Under the pieces are notes generated by a model, which saw only the letters and a program-made list of their open reading frames with translations, was not told the DNA's origin and ran no database searches. A stretch of 64,000 nt of DNA from NCBI GenBank assembly GCA_964615095.1, contig CAZTPX010000011.1, positions 46,662 through 110,661 of the forward strand. The letters are read 5' to 3'. The position numbers were made by a program, and so were the translations under genes. The DNA comes from JANXQG01 sp964615095. GTDB taxonomy: Bacteria > Planctomycetota > Planctomycetia > Pirellulales > Thermoguttaceae. Positions 33,554 to 43,130 of this stretch are shown piece after piece; within the stretch, counting starts at the first letter, position 1, and every line of letters begins with the position of its first letter.

Positions 33554-34888
33554 TTATTTCTTCTCTTCTGTCCTGGTAGGATCAACTGTTTCTTTGGCTT
33601 TCCCATCCGCCGACACCGCATTTGCCGCGGCGGTGTTTTCCACGATCTCCGGAGCGCCGGCGGCATCTTTCTGTAGCGTGGGGAGGCCGAATTTCTCTTC
33701 GCTGGCGTCGGCATCGAGAAAGACCTCGTCGGTTTCTCGCGCGTCGACATCCCGCCGCAACAGATAGTAGATGGCGGTCGAGGCCACACCGAAATAACTG
33801 AACGCGTAGCCCAGAGCCAGCAGTTTCACCCAACCGGCCCAGAAGGCGAGGACCGACGCCGCGGGGGAAGTACCGCCCGCCAACGCTCTCATGTGCTCGA
33901 GGCCCGCGCCCCAACTGGCTGCCCAGAAGGCCAACGAGATCACCAGCGCGGCGATATTCTCCACCACGAACCAGCCTAGCCAGCCGAGCACCGCTGCCAC
34001 CACGACATAGAAGAAATAACGAATCGGCCGCTGGAAAACATAGGCATAGGTCCGGTTCAAGGCGTCGAAACTGTCGGTGCCCTCGACGCTGATCGTGGCC
34101 CACATCAGCGGCCATCCCAGCAACACGCCCAAGAGCAGGACCGCCATGACGAACCCGGCTACCAGCACTAGCGGCCAGACCACCGCCGCCAGGACCGCCA
34201 GGAAACTGCTCCGCATCAGGAACCCAAGCACCAGCACCGGCAGCACGATCAGGGCGATTCCCAGGGCGGGCAACACAGGGGCGGAGAAATAGGATAGCCA
34301 TTTGGACCGCGCCCAGCGCAAGGCCGCCGCCCAGCCGACCTGCTCACCGCTGGCCAATTGCACCGCCGCCACGCGAGTGATGGCCGCCCCGAAGTAGGCC
34401 CAAACTGCCAGGCTCCAAGCGGCCGAGAACAATAGGGAAAAGAAATCGCGGGCTGTCAATGCTACCTCCGCCGTTGCCGCATCGAGCGACAGGAGTCGCC
34501 ACACCGGCCCGTTCAGCAGAGCCCACGGCCGTAGCATTGGGCCCCCGTGCTGAATGTCCATGCCGGGCGAGTTCAGCGTTTCCGGATTGGCCGGCGGCGG
34601 CAACGTTTGCTGCCAATCCGCCAGCGGTCGACTGGGCACCGAATGATCGATGACCTGCCATGCCGACTGTTGGTGGAACGCGCCCGCCCAGCTACAGCTA
34701 AGTTCCCCATCGGAGGAGAAGATCCCGGCGATTACCCACCAGCCCAGCAGGGTCAACAGGGTCGCCGCGGCCCCGAAAACCAGCAGGCGAACGGTCACCG
34801 CCAGGCGAAAGCACTTGGCGATGCCCACCCAGGGGAACATTTCCGACCAGCGAATCGTGCGAATCGCCACTCCCTCGTTCTCCAGCAT
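33554..34888 (-). CDS. Polytopic membrane protein, unknown
   Basis: 444 residues from ATG 34888 with GAGGAG seven bases upstream; the frame extends further but without support. Six to eight hydrophobic spans, e.g. LLVFGAAATLLTLLGWWVIA, a run of three around 210-275 (VLPALGIALIVLPVLVLGFL, then VLAAVVWPLVLVAGFVMAVL) and YFFYVVVAAVLGWLGWFVV. A loop between the first and second spans holds aromatic and Pro-rich sequence. The last 80 residues are acidic and cytoplasmic-looking. The pattern resembles planctomycete membrane proteins of unknown role. No transporter motif seen. Confidence 0.7.
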   Translation of the reverse strand: MLENEGVAIRTIRWSEMFPWVGIAKCFRLAVTVRLLVFGAAATLLTLLGWWVIAGIFSSDGELSCSWAGAFHQQSAWQVIDHSVPSRPLADWQQTLPPPANPETLNSPGMDIQHGGPMLRPWALLNGPVWRLLSLDAATAEVALTARDFFSLLFSAAWSLAVWAYFGAAITRVAAVQLASGEQVGWAAALRWARSKWLSYFSAPVLPALGIALIVLPVLVLGFLMRSSFLAVLAAVVWPLVLVAGFVMAVLLLGVLLGWPLMWATISVEGTDSFDALNRTYAYVFQRPIRYFFYVVVAAVLGWLGWFVVENIAALVISLAFWAASWGAGLEHMRALAGGTSPAASVLAFWAGWVKLLALGYAFSYFGVASTAIYYLLRRDVDARETDEVFLDADASEEKFGLPTLQKDAAGAPEIVENTAAANAVSADGKAKETVDPTRTEEKK

Positions 34889-35094
34889 GGCAAATCTCCT
34901 CTTCCAATGGGCCTTGATCCCTTGAATTATTCTCACACGCGGCATTTTACCCGAGTCCAGGGGGTTCCTGCAAGCTAGGAAAGCTATGCGGACTAAGTTT
35001 GGAAGGAAAAAGACTCCTAGAATCACCCAGGTCCGTTTAGAATGAGGTCTTTGCACTTCCTTATTTCCCCGTCGTCTCCCAAGAACCCACTCTT

Positions 35095-35928
35095 ATGGCT
35101 GGTTACATCACGTCCAAGGCCGCCGATGCCATTCAGCGGGTTTTCCGCCGCGTGCAAGGGGAATCCGCGCTGCATGCCGCCGAGCATCTGGATCTCGACA
35201 TCAAGGTCGTTGTGGTGCTGGTGACCGCGTGTGTCATGCTCACGTTGCAGAATTATGTTTTTCGCGGCGGCAGTCTCGATCAGGTTTCGCCGCTGTTGGA
35301 TTGGCTCGGGGCAAGCGACTTGGCCTCGTGGCTCAACGCGCGGACGTGCGCCGTGCAGGACCGGCAATTGGGGCAACTGCTGTTCTGGGTGGCGGGCAGC
35401 GTGGCGACCTACGCGTTGATTCCCGCTCTGATCATCAAGTTCGTGTTCCGCGAGCGGATCGCCGACTATGGTCTGAACTTCCGCGGCATTTTGGGCAGTA
35501 GTTGGGTTTATTTGGCGATGTTCGTTTTCATGGCTGGGCCGCTGGTGTTCGTGTCGCACACGGAGGCCTTCCAGGCCAAGTACCCTTTCTATCATCTTCA
35601 GTCGGGCGAGCCGTTCTGGCCGCGGTTATGGATCTGGGAGATGGCCTATGTTTGCCAGTTCATCGCCTTGGAGTTCTTCTTCCGCGGCTTCATGGTTCAC
35701 GGACTTCGGCAGCGGATGGGGATTTACGCGATCTTTGCGATGACGGTGCCCTACTGCATGATCCATTTCGGCAAGCCGATGGCCGAGACCTGCGGCGCGA
35801 TCGGGGCGGGCATCGTGCTGGGCTTCATGAGTCTGAAGACGCGCTCGATTTGGCTGGGCGCGTGTCTGCATGTGGCCGTGGCCATGTCGATGGATTTTCT
35901 GGCGTTGTGGCAGAAGGGGATGCTGTAG
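35095..35928 (+). CDS. CPBP family intramembrane glutamic endopeptidase
   Basis: 277 residues, multi-span. The three conserved motifs of the CPBP (Abi/Rce1-like) family are recognisable: LEFFFRGF (the catalytic Glu and Arg), PYCMIHFGK (the His) and CLHVAVAMSMD. The first motif has one Glu rather than the usual EE pair. The family cleaves membrane-bound substrates or processes prenylated or bacteriocin-type peptides. The substrate is unknown. No clear ribosome site before the ATG, so the exact start is tentative. Divergent from the polytopic membrane protein gene. Confidence 0.8.
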   Translation: MAGYITSKAADAIQRVFRRVQGESALHAAEHLDLDIKVVVVLVTACVMLTLQNYVFRGGSLDQVSPLLDWLGASDLASWLNARTCAVQDRQLGQLLFWVAGSVATYALIPALIIKFVFRERIADYGLNFRGILGSSWVYLAMFVFMAGPLVFVSHTEAFQAKYPFYHLQSGEPFWPRLWIWEMAYVCQFIALEFFFRGFMVHGLRQRMGIYAIFAMTVPYCMIHFGKPMAETCGAIGAGIVLGFMSLKTRSIWLGACLHVAVAMSMDFLALWQKGML

Positions 35929-36019
35929 GAGACCATACCGATCTCCTTAAGACCGACATGGATCTCCACGCCAGTAATCCTCACATGAATCTGTTCGAAG
36001 GGTGTGGCCTGCCATACGC

Positions 36020-36048
36020 TTGACGAGGGAGTTAGCACAGGCTTTAAT
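36020..36048 (+). promoter_or_regulatory. Sigma70-type promoter of the giant Ig/HAF-repeat gene
   Basis: TTGACG (36020-36025), 17-base spacer, TTTAAT (36043-36048). Five of six bases match consensus in each box. The start codon lies at 36176, giving a leader of about 120 bases. Apart from this promoter the 35929-36175 gap shows nothing. Confidence 0.55.
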
Positions 36049-36175
36049 GTTATATTGTGGCAGCGTCGTCAGAAACTGTCGACGGTGTTGTGGCGTGCTT
36101 GCCATTGTTGGCGGTCTTCGCGGTCGGTTTCAAGACCTATGACCCGGTCCACCTCAGTTATTGAGGAGTAAAGGC

Positions 36176-39100
36176 ATGCGTCTGTTTTTCTTCTCAAGTC
36201 GATTGTCTCGGCATCCACGGCGGACCATGAGGGCCCCGAGACTGAGTTCCCGCCAAAGGTGGGCTGCTGGGCGGAAGCTGTCGTTCGACGTGCTCGAAGA
36301 CCGCAGGATGTTGTCGGCCACGTACTTGGCTATGGCTCATCTGGGCGACGTCTCCGGCGGCCTTTCTGATTATGGTAACGGCGAACCCGCCCTCCGCGCC
36401 AGTGACATCGGCCTTTCGGCTACGAGCATTCCTGTCGGTACCGGCACTACGCTTACGGTCTCGCCCACGCCGTTGGTGTCCGGTTCTACCGCGACGTTGA
36501 TGGCAACGGTCATCGGTCCTTCCGGGTGGGCGAATCCACCGGGGTCGGTGACCTTCATGGACGGCAGCGCGACGCTTGGAACGTCAAATCTCGGATATAT
36601 TTACGGCACTGTCACCAGCCCATATGCTGCCGTGTTCTACGCGTCAAATCTCACCCTCGGCCTCCACAGTTTCACAGCCGACTATGACGGCGACTCTGGA
36701 CTATATAGCCCGAGCAGCAGCAGCCCGGTCAGCGGGACCGTTTACGCCCCCTCAGCAGTCACGTTCGTAATCTCCCCGTCCGTGTGCGTCTTCGGGCAGC
36801 AAGTTACGTTCACCGCAAGCGTGAGTTCCACCCAGCCGGGCCCGGCGGCGCCGAAGGGAACGGTGACTTTCACGGACGGCGGCGCCACGCTCGGCACGAG
36901 CGACCTGACGGCCGTAAACGGCGTGATGACCGCCACGCTCAGCACCAGCAGCCTCGCCCTCGGCAACGACAGCATCGAAGCAAGCTACTCCGGCGATGGG
37001 TATTACGTCGCGAGTGGCGTCTATCAATCCGAACAAATCGCGCTGGCGGCCAACGCCGCGATCGTCGCGACCCCCTCACAATCGGTCTTCGGGGAGCAAG
37101 TGACGTTCACCGCCACGGTAGCTGCCGTCGTGCCGGGCTCGGCGATGCCCACCGGTACCGTGACCTTCGAGGACGGCGGCACGACACTCGGCACGAGCAC
37201 ATTGAGCGCCGTTAACCGTGTGGCAACCGCCACGCTCGCCATCAGCAGCCTCCTCGCCGGAAGCCACAGCATTACCGCCGCTTACTCCGGCGACTCCAAT
37301 TACTGCCCCGACGTCAGTGATCCCGCGGCAGTTGCCATTGCCTCCACCTTCGGGCCGATGATCGACCTTGGCACGCTCGGCGGCGCCAACAGTTGCGCAA
37401 ACGCCGTGAACGCCAGCGGGGAGGTGGTCGGCTGGTCCGCCTACGATTCCAGCGGAGACGAAAACGCTTTTCTCTACCAGAGCGGCAAAATGATCGACCT
37501 GGGGACGCTCGGCGGCTCCGGAAGCCAGGCCTACGGCATCAACGACAGCGGACAAATCGTGGGTTGCTCCAGCAACGCGAGCGGGCAGACGGACGCGTTT
37601 CTCTACAGCGATGGTAAGATGACTGACCTTGGAACGCTTCCTGGAGGCGACTACAGTTGCGCCTACGGCATCAACGACAGCGGACAGATCGTGGGTTGCT
37701 CCAGCAACGCCAGCGGCCAGACGGACGCGTTTCTCTACAGCGATGGTAAGATGACCGACCTTGGAACGCTCCCTGGAGGCGACTACAGTTGCGCCTGCGG
37801 CATCAACGATAGCGGACAGATCGTGGGAGACTCGCAAACTTCAAGTGGCCAGTACCACGATGCCGCTTTTCTCTACAGCGATGGCAAGATGACTGACCTC
37901 GGAACGCCTCAATGGGAAGACAGCTACAGTTACGGCATCAACGACAGTGGCCAGATAGTTGGCGGGAGCACTTACTCGACCGAGGACTTTAGCGATGCGT
38001 TCGCGTTTCTCTACAGTAACGGGAATTTTGCCGACCCTGGCTCGCTTCCTGGCGGATGGGGAACTGTCACTGCCCGCGGGATCAACGACAGTGGGCAGGT
38101 CGTGGGCGCGTCCGGTTATGACGTGAAAGGGGGCCAGCGCGCCTTTCTCTACGTCAATGGGGCAATCTTCGACCTGGGGACGCTCGGCGGAGCAGGCAGT
38201 CAGGCCTACGGCATTAACAACGGCGGGCAGGTCGTGGGCGAGTCCGATACGCTCGGCGGCCAGCAGCACGCCTTTCTCTTGAGCCTTGGCGCCGGCACGA
38301 GCACGGCGGTCAGGGCCTCGACGCCCGAGTCACTTTATGATCAGCCCGTGACGCTCACGGCCACCGTTGCGACCGCCAAGCCAGGCTGGGCGGGCTGGGC
38401 CGTGCCCACCGGCGCGGTGACATTCATGGACGGCGGCACGTGGCTGGGCGCGGCAAATTTGAGCACCGTTCATGGCGTGGCGACCGCCAGCATCGTCATC
38501 AGTACCTTCGCGGTCGATATTCACAGCATCACCGCGACCTACTCCGGCGACCGCAATTACTGCCCCAGCGCCAGCAACCCGCTCACCGAAACCGTATCCA
38601 GCGGCTACGCACCCATGATCGATCTGGGCACGCTCCCCGGCGACACTTATTGCGAGGCCACCGGGATCAACAACAGCGGGCAGATAGTCGGCTACTCCTA
38701 TGTTCAGTCCGCTGGTGCAACCGATCACGCTTTTGTATATAGCAACGGCAAGATGACCGGCTTGGATCCATCCGCCGGCACTAGCAGCTACGCTGAGGGC
38801 ATCAACGACAGCGGCCAGGTGGCGGGCTACTACGATTACCAAAACGGTAATGAGAGCGCATTTCTCTTCAGTAATGGCATGGTGTTCGGTCTGGGCACGC
38901 TCGGCCTGGATTATAATTCCAGTAGCGCCTATGCCATCAACAATAGCGGCCAGGTGGTCGGCGAGTCCGGAACCACGTGGGGCACCGAGCACGCCTTTCT
39001 CGCAACCTTCGGCACAATGACCGGCGACGCAATTACCTGCACAATGACCGACCTCGGCACTCTCGGCGGCGCCAATAGCTGCGCCTACGGCATCAACGAC

Positions 39101-40672
39101 AACGGGCAGGTGGTCGGCGACTCCTTGACCACCGGCGGTGATGAAGACGCGTTTCTCTACAGCAATGGCACAATGACCGACCTGGGCACGCTCGGCGGCA
39201 CGGAAAGCCACGCTGCCGGCATCGACGACAGCGGGCAGGTGGTCGGTTGGTCTTATACCGCCAGCGGCGCCGAGCACGCCTTTCTCTACAGCAACGGTAC
39301 AATGACCGACCTCGGCACGCTCCCCGGCGGCAGCGAGAGCTGCGCCTACGGCATTAACGATAAGGGGCAGGTGGTCGGCTGGTCCGATACGGCCGACGGT
39401 GGCGAACACGCTTTCCTCTACAGTAACGGCACAATGATCGACCTGGGATCTCTCGCCGGCGGTGTACAGAGTTGGGCATGCGGCATCAATGACTACGGCC
39501 AATTGGCGGGCTGCTCTAGTACGGCCGGCGGCGTTGATCGCGCCTTTCTCCTGGGCACTGGCGGGACCGCCACGACCACGGCGATGGCGGCCTCGGCGCA
39601 ACAGGCAATTTATGGTCAGCCGGTCACCTTCAGGGCGACGGTCACGCCCACGAGTGCCAGCGGGCCAACGGGCGCGGTGCAGTTTCAGATTGACGGCAGC
39701 AATGCCGGCTCCCTGGTGCCCCTCAGCAACGGCACGGCCACCTACACGATCTCGACACTCGCTGCGGGCAGCCATTCGATAGCCGCAGTCTACAGCGGAG
39801 ACACCAATTTCGCCGGCAGCGTCTCGCCCAAGTTCACGCAGTCCATCGCGATGGCCATGCCGGTCTTAGGCAGACTGGCGGCGCCCACGATCGTCTACGG
39901 GACGGCGACGGCCACGCTTTCGGGAACGATCCACTGCGGTTCGCTCGTGCCCAGCGGCGTCGTCTCAATTACGGTCAACGGGGCGACGCAATCGGCGACG
40001 ATCGATCCGTCGTCAGGATCGTTTTCCTCCGTCTTCGACGCGGATGCCCTAACGGTTGCGGGATCTCCGTACTCGATCATGTATAGTTACGCTGGTGACG
40101 GCAACTTCCTTGGCACGAGCAATGCGGCCGAGACGCTTACCGTCCGAAAGGCCACAACACAAACCAAGATTAGCGATCCGTCCAATCCCTCGGTCTTCGG
40201 CCAGAACATCACGCTGAACGCCACGGTAATGGCCGTTTCGATGCTGTGGTTTTCGAGGGCGAGGCTGCCAGCGACGACAGGAGCTGACACGCCGACCGGA
40301 AGCGTGACCTTCATGGACGGAACGACGCCGTTAGGCACGATAGCGCTGAGCAAGGGTACCGCGTCCTTGAAGGTTTCGACCCTGTCGGTTGGCAGTCATG
40401 CGATCACAGCAGTTTACAACGGCGACGCCAACTTCGTCACGAGCACCTCGGCGGCGGTCACGCACAAGGTCAAAGCCACTGCCGTGGCCTTTGGTCCTGC
40501 TTCTCTAAGCATTGGTCCTGCTCCTGCCAGCCAAACTGCCACGGTCGACGCGCTCACGGCGACCGTTTTATCCCAAGCCGCGGCCAGAGTGGAGCAATTG
40601 GCCTCGCCCCAGCAGGACTCACGGCAAGTGCTGTTCGCAAGCGTTGAGGATTGGCTCAGGCGGGCTGACTGA
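36176..40672 (+). CDS. Giant surface protein with Ig-like and HAF repeats
   Basis: 1498 residues from ATG 36176, preceded by GAGGAG at eight bases. The N-terminus carries SFDVLEDRRMLSATYL, the planctomycete LEPR-XLL-type motif found near the start of exported proteins. Then come Ig-like (Big_3-type) repeats with VTFMDGSATLGTS-like strands (about 80-385), a block of HAF repeats (MIDLGTLGG and AYGINDSGQIVG units, about 388-700), another Ig-like unit, a second HAF block (about 805-1130) and more Ig-like units to the end. Two neighbouring HAF units (37541-37672 and 37673-37804) are almost identical in DNA, showing recent duplication. HAF repeats are named from extracellular proteins; binding partner unknown. 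It is probably a surface adhesin or structural protein. Ends SVEDWLRRAD. Confidence 0.85.
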   Translation: MRLFFFSSRLSRHPRRTMRAPRLSSRQRWAAGRKLSFDVLEDRRMLSATYLAMAHLGDVSGGLSDYGNGEPALRASDIGLSATSIPVGTGTTLTVSPTPLVSGSTATLMATVIGPSGWANPPGSVTFMDGSATLGTSNLGYIYGTVTSPYAAVFYASNLTLGLHSFTADYDGDSGLYSPSSSSPVSGTVYAPSAVTFVISPSVCVFGQQVTFTASVSSTQPGPAAPKGTVTFTDGGATLGTSDLTAVNGVMTATLSTSSLALGNDSIEASYSGDGYYVASGVYQSEQIALAANAAIVATPSQSVFGEQVTFTATVAAVVPGSAMPTGTVTFEDGGTTLGTSTLSAVNRVATATLAISSLLAGSHSITAAYSGDSNYCPDVSDPAAVAIASTFGPMIDLGTLGGANSCANAVNASGEVVGWSAYDSSGDENAFLYQSGKMIDLGTLGGSGSQAYGINDSGQIVGCSSNASGQTDAFLYSDGKMTDLGTLPGGDYSCAYGINDSGQIVGCSSNASGQTDAFLYSDGKMTDLGTLPGGDYSCACGINDSGQIVGDSQTSSGQYHDAAFLYSDGKMTDLGTPQWEDSYSYGINDSGQIVGGSTYSTEDFSDAFAFLYSNGNFADPGSLPGGWGTVTARGINDSGQVVGASGYDVKGGQRAFLYVNGAIFDLGTLGGAGSQAYGINNGGQVVGESDTLGGQQHAFLLSLGAGTSTAVRASTPESLYDQPVTLTATVATAKPGWAGWAVPTGAVTFMDGGTWLGAANLSTVHGVATASIVISTFAVDIHSITATYSGDRNYCPSASNPLTETVSSGYAPMIDLGTLPGDTYCEATGINNSGQIVGYSYVQSAGATDHAFVYSNGKMTGLDPSAGTSSYAEGINDSGQVAGYYDYQNGNESAFLFSNGMVFGLGTLGLDYNSSSAYAINNSGQVVGESGTTWGTEHAFLATFGTMTGDAITCTMTDLGTLGGANSCAYGINDNGQVVGDSLTTGGDEDAFLYSNGTMTDLGTLGGTESHAAGIDDSGQVVGWSYTASGAEHAFLYSNGTMTDLGTLPGGSESCAYGINDKGQVVGWSDTADGGEHAFLYSNGTMIDLGSLAGGVQSWACGINDYGQLAGCSSTAGGVDRAFLLGTGGTATTTAMAASAQQAIYGQPVTFRATVTPTSASGPTGAVQFQIDGSNAGSLVPLSNGTATYTISTLAAGSHSIAAVYSGDTNFAGSVSPKFTQSIAMAMPVLGRLAAPTIVYGTATATLSGTIHCGSLVPSGVVSITVNGATQSATIDPSSGSFSSVFDADALTVAGSPYSIMYSYAGDGNFLGTSNAAETLTVRKATTQTKISDPSNPSVFGQNITLNATVMAVSMLWFSRARLPATTGADTPTGSVTFMDGTTPLGTIALSKGTASLKVSTLSVGSHAITAVYNGDANFVTSTSAAVTHKVKATAVAFGPASLSIGPAPASQTATVDALTATVLSQAAARVEQLASPQQDSRQVLFASVEDWLRRAD

Positions 40673-40847
40673 GTTGACTGAAAGTTGTTTGATAATTCGT
40701 TGCGGCCTATTGGCTTGACGTCCCTGGGCCGCCAAGTCAAACTCATGTCAGCTCGTTGGGCTGACCGTTCACGACAGGCCGGGCCTCGAACGGCTGTGCC
40801 AATGCCATTCAGTACCGACACCTCTGTTTCCGCGAAAAGTAGCCGCC

Positions 40848-41132
40848 ATGAATCATAAAAGACTTTCGCTCACGTTGGCGGCCTGTACCCTGTGGGCAGG
40901 CACCTACCTGGCCCTGGGCGACCAGGATTCCACGCCCGTGCCGCTTGTATACGTGGGAAAATCGTCCGTATCCGCCCTTCCCGGGAGCAAGGACACGTCT
41001 CGCGGACGGCGGCCGAACTGCTCGCGCGGGGCATCAAACTCGAACCCCAGGAACCTCGCGGCGAAAAAGACGCTGGAACGCCGAAATCCACGCAGTGAAT
41101 ACTCGTTGAAATCTGCCGATTTCGGAGTGTGA
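40848..41132 (+). CDS. Doubtful small exported protein, possibly frameshifted
   Basis: 94 codons beginning MNHKRLSLTLAACTLWAGTY, which looks like a signal peptide, then PVPLVYVGKSSVSALPG. After that the sequence turns into Arg/Ser-rich residues typical of a wrong frame. In the +2 frame from about 40980 the text reads REQGHVSRTAAELLARGIKL and ends PKSTQ with a stop, which is more protein-like. A single frameshift near 40980 would join the two. Either a small broken gene or a chance frame. Confidence 0.3.
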   Translation: MNHKRLSLTLAACTLWAGTYLALGDQDSTPVPLVYVGKSSVSALPGSKDTSRGRRPNCSRGASNSNPRNLAAKKTLERRNPRSEYSLKSADFGV

Positions 41133-41167
41133 CAATTCATCCTCTAGCGGTACCAGTCGATGGCCTC

Positions 41168-41195
41168 TTGATTTGCTCGCCCGAATTGGTAAATT
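41168..41195 (+). promoter_or_regulatory. Possible promoter of the restriction-modification operon
   Basis: TTGATT (41168-41173), 16-base spacer, TAAATT (41190-41195). Each box matches consensus only in part. It is 140 bases before the methyltransferase start. Confidence 0.3.
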
Positions 41196-41337
41196 GAATT
41201 CTGTTGGCAAGGAGCGGGGCCGACGTTGATTGGGCTTGGCGCGCCGCTCTTTCGTATCGTTGGGCAGCGAGTAGAAAACGGTACATCATAGAGGCGGTTC
41301 AAGCCGTTCAAGGAGTTTGCAAAACGAGAGTCATTCG

Positions 41338-42339
41338 ATGAGACTGGCGACGGAGCTACCGCAAACGGACGACGACGAGCGCGATTTGCTCGATGGTCTT
41401 TTGGCTTTAGGCAAGCCGGACGACGTTATCCCGAAACTCGCCCGCGACCGCGCGGCGATTTGTAAGATCGAAGCAGCCGTGCGACGGCTGAGCACGTCCC
41501 ATGATCTTATCCTCGGCGACGCCCGCGCCGCCTCGGCCCTTCCGGAGCGGTCGGTCCATCTCGTCGTCACTTCCCCACCCTACTGGACGCTGAAGCGCTA
41601 CAACGAGCACGAGGGTCAACTCGGCCACGTCGCGGATTACGACGATTTCATAGCGGCCCTTGATGAGGTTTGGAAGAATTGCTTTCTGGCTCTCGTTCCG
41701 GGCGGCCGGCTGATCATCAATGTCGGCGACGTTTGCCGCTCCAGGCGAAGCAATAACGGCCGGCACACGGTTGTCCCGCTCCACGCAACGATCCAGGACC
41801 ATTGCAAAGCGATCGGCTTCGACAACCTCGCACCGATTATCTGGCACAAGATCGCCAACGCGAACTACGAGGTCTCCGGTGGGGCCGGGTTTCTCGGCAA
41901 GCCCTACGAGCCGAACGCGGTCATCAAAAACGACATCGAGTTCGTCCTCATGCAGCGCAAGCCAGGCGGATACCGTAGCCCGACCGCCCGCGAGCGGCTG
42001 CTGAGCATCATCAGCGCCGACAACTATCAAGCCTGGTTCCGGCAAATCTGGTCCGACCTGCCGGGCACGTCCAGCCGCCAGCATCCCGCGCCTTACCCGG
42101 TGGAATTCGCCGAGCGTCTGGTGCGGATGTTTTCCTTTGTCGGCGACAACGTGCTTGATCCTTTCATGGGCAGCGGCACGACCAATATCGCCTGCGCGCG
42201 TTGGGGCCGAAACAGCGTCGGGATCGAGTTGGACGCGAAGTACTACGACATCGCCCGTCGCGGCGTCGCGGCCCACGGCGCCGACCTGTTCGTCTCCTCC
42301 TGCCTGACTACGCGGGTGCACGATCATGCGCGATCTTGA
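41338..42339 (+). CDS. DNA methyltransferase of a type II R-M system (beta class)
   Basis: 333 residues from ATG 41338; a TTG seven codons upstream is also possible but its AAGGAG lies too close. The catalytic motif IV is TSPPYW, early in the protein (about residue 79), and the AdoMet-binding motif I comes late: DPFMGSGTTNIACARWG. That order is the beta class. SPPY-type motif IV is typical of N4-cytosine enzymes, but N6-adenine is not excluded. KPYEPNAVIKNDIEFVLMQR and the target-recognition region lie between. It overlaps the restriction gene by 14 bases. It protects host DNA from the partner nuclease. Confidence 0.88.
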   Translation: MRLATELPQTDDDERDLLDGLLALGKPDDVIPKLARDRAAICKIEAAVRRLSTSHDLILGDARAASALPERSVHLVVTSPPYWTLKRYNEHEGQLGHVADYDDFIAALDEVWKNCFLALVPGGRLIINVGDVCRSRRSNNGRHTVVPLHATIQDHCKAIGFDNLAPIIWHKIANANYEVSGGAGFLGKPYEPNAVIKNDIEFVLMQRKPGGYRSPTARERLLSIISADNYQAWFRQIWSDLPGTSSRQHPAPYPVEFAERLVRMFSFVGDNVLDPFMGSGTTNIACARWGRNSVGIELDAKYYDIARRGVAAHGADLFVSSCLTTRVHDHARS

Positions 42340-43042
42340 CGCGAAGCTGCGCGAGGCGGTCCGGCACTTCTGGCGCACCCGGCAATCTCAATCCACGCGG
42401 CAAGCCGAATCGGAAGATCGTGACCGCGGCGGGCGCGGCGCGGTGACCGGCGGTAAACAATTGGACGGCTTCGTGCGTTTGGTTCGCGAACTCCTCATTG
42501 CGGCCAAAGTGCCCGAAAGCTGCATCGCCGTAGACAAGCAGATTGAGCTTCCCGGCTGGTTTCGTGCCGAAAAGAAGTGGGATTTGGTGATTGTTCACGA
42601 AGGCGAGCTGTTGGCGGCGCTGGAGTTCAAAAGTCAAATCGGCCCGTCATTCGGCAATAACTTCAACAATCGCACCGAGGAAGCGCTCGGAAGCGCCACG
42701 GACATCTGGGCGGCGTATCGCGAAGGGGCATTCCGGCCGTCGGCGCGGCCGTTTCTTGGCTACTTCATGTTGCTTGAGGATTGCCAACGGTCGCGATCGC
42801 CGGTCAAAGTGGTCGAGCCACATTTCCCGGTCTTTCCCGAATTCCGCAATGCTTCCTATCGCGATCGTTATGCGATTCTCGTCGAAAAACTCCTTCGCGA
42901 GCGGCTGTACGACGGCGCGTGTCTTCTGCTTTCCGGTGCGGCTTCGGTGGACAATGGCGACTACCTCGAGCCACACCCGGAGCTAACGTTTTCCAAGTTC
43001 GTGACGCCGCTTGTGGCACAGGTTGCGGCTGCCTGCGCCTAA
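42326..43042 (+). CDS. PaeR7I/XhoI-family type II restriction endonuclease
   Basis: 238 residues. Family features: RGAVTGGKQLDGFVRLV near the start, WDLVIVHEGELLAALEFKSQ carrying the PD-(D/E)XK catalytic Asp and ExK, and IGPSFGNNFNNRTEEALGSA with the following TDIWAAYREGAF. PaeR7I and XhoI cut at CTCGAG, so this enzyme may too; that specificity is inferred from family. CTCGAG sites are present in this window, including one within this gene (42965-42970), so the host must be protected. The gene overlaps its methyltransferase by 14 bases. No controller protein gene is seen. Confidence 0.88.
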   Translation: MRDLDAKLREAVRHFWRTRQSQSTRQAESEDRDRGGRGAVTGGKQLDGFVRLVRELLIAAKVPESCIAVDKQIELPGWFRAEKKWDLVIVHEGELLAALEFKSQIGPSFGNNFNNRTEEALGSATDIWAAYREGAFRPSARPFLGYFMLLEDCQRSRSPVKVVEPHFPVFPEFRNASYRDRYAILVEKLLRERLYDGACLLLSGAASVDNGDYLEPHPELTFSKFVTPLVAQVAAACA

Positions 43043-43130
43043 CAGCGGAGGCCAGGCCGTCACTTTCTGTTTCCCTATGCTACGATGGGCGCGCAGAAAG
43101 TGAATGTTCCAGATATTTAGGACTAATATC

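Larger units (their letters stand above)
40673..41337. other. Intergenic region before the restriction-modification genes
   Basis: 665 bases holding one doubtful small frame (40848-41132) and a possible promoter (41168-41195). The right half is more AT-rich than the flanking genes. No repeats of the kinds listed elsewhere. Confidence 0.4.

Noticed and set aside
38330..39775. 481-codon minus-strand frame inside the Ig/HAF-repeat gene
   Set aside because: Its repeats mirror the HAF repeats of the sense strand; no independent start signal.
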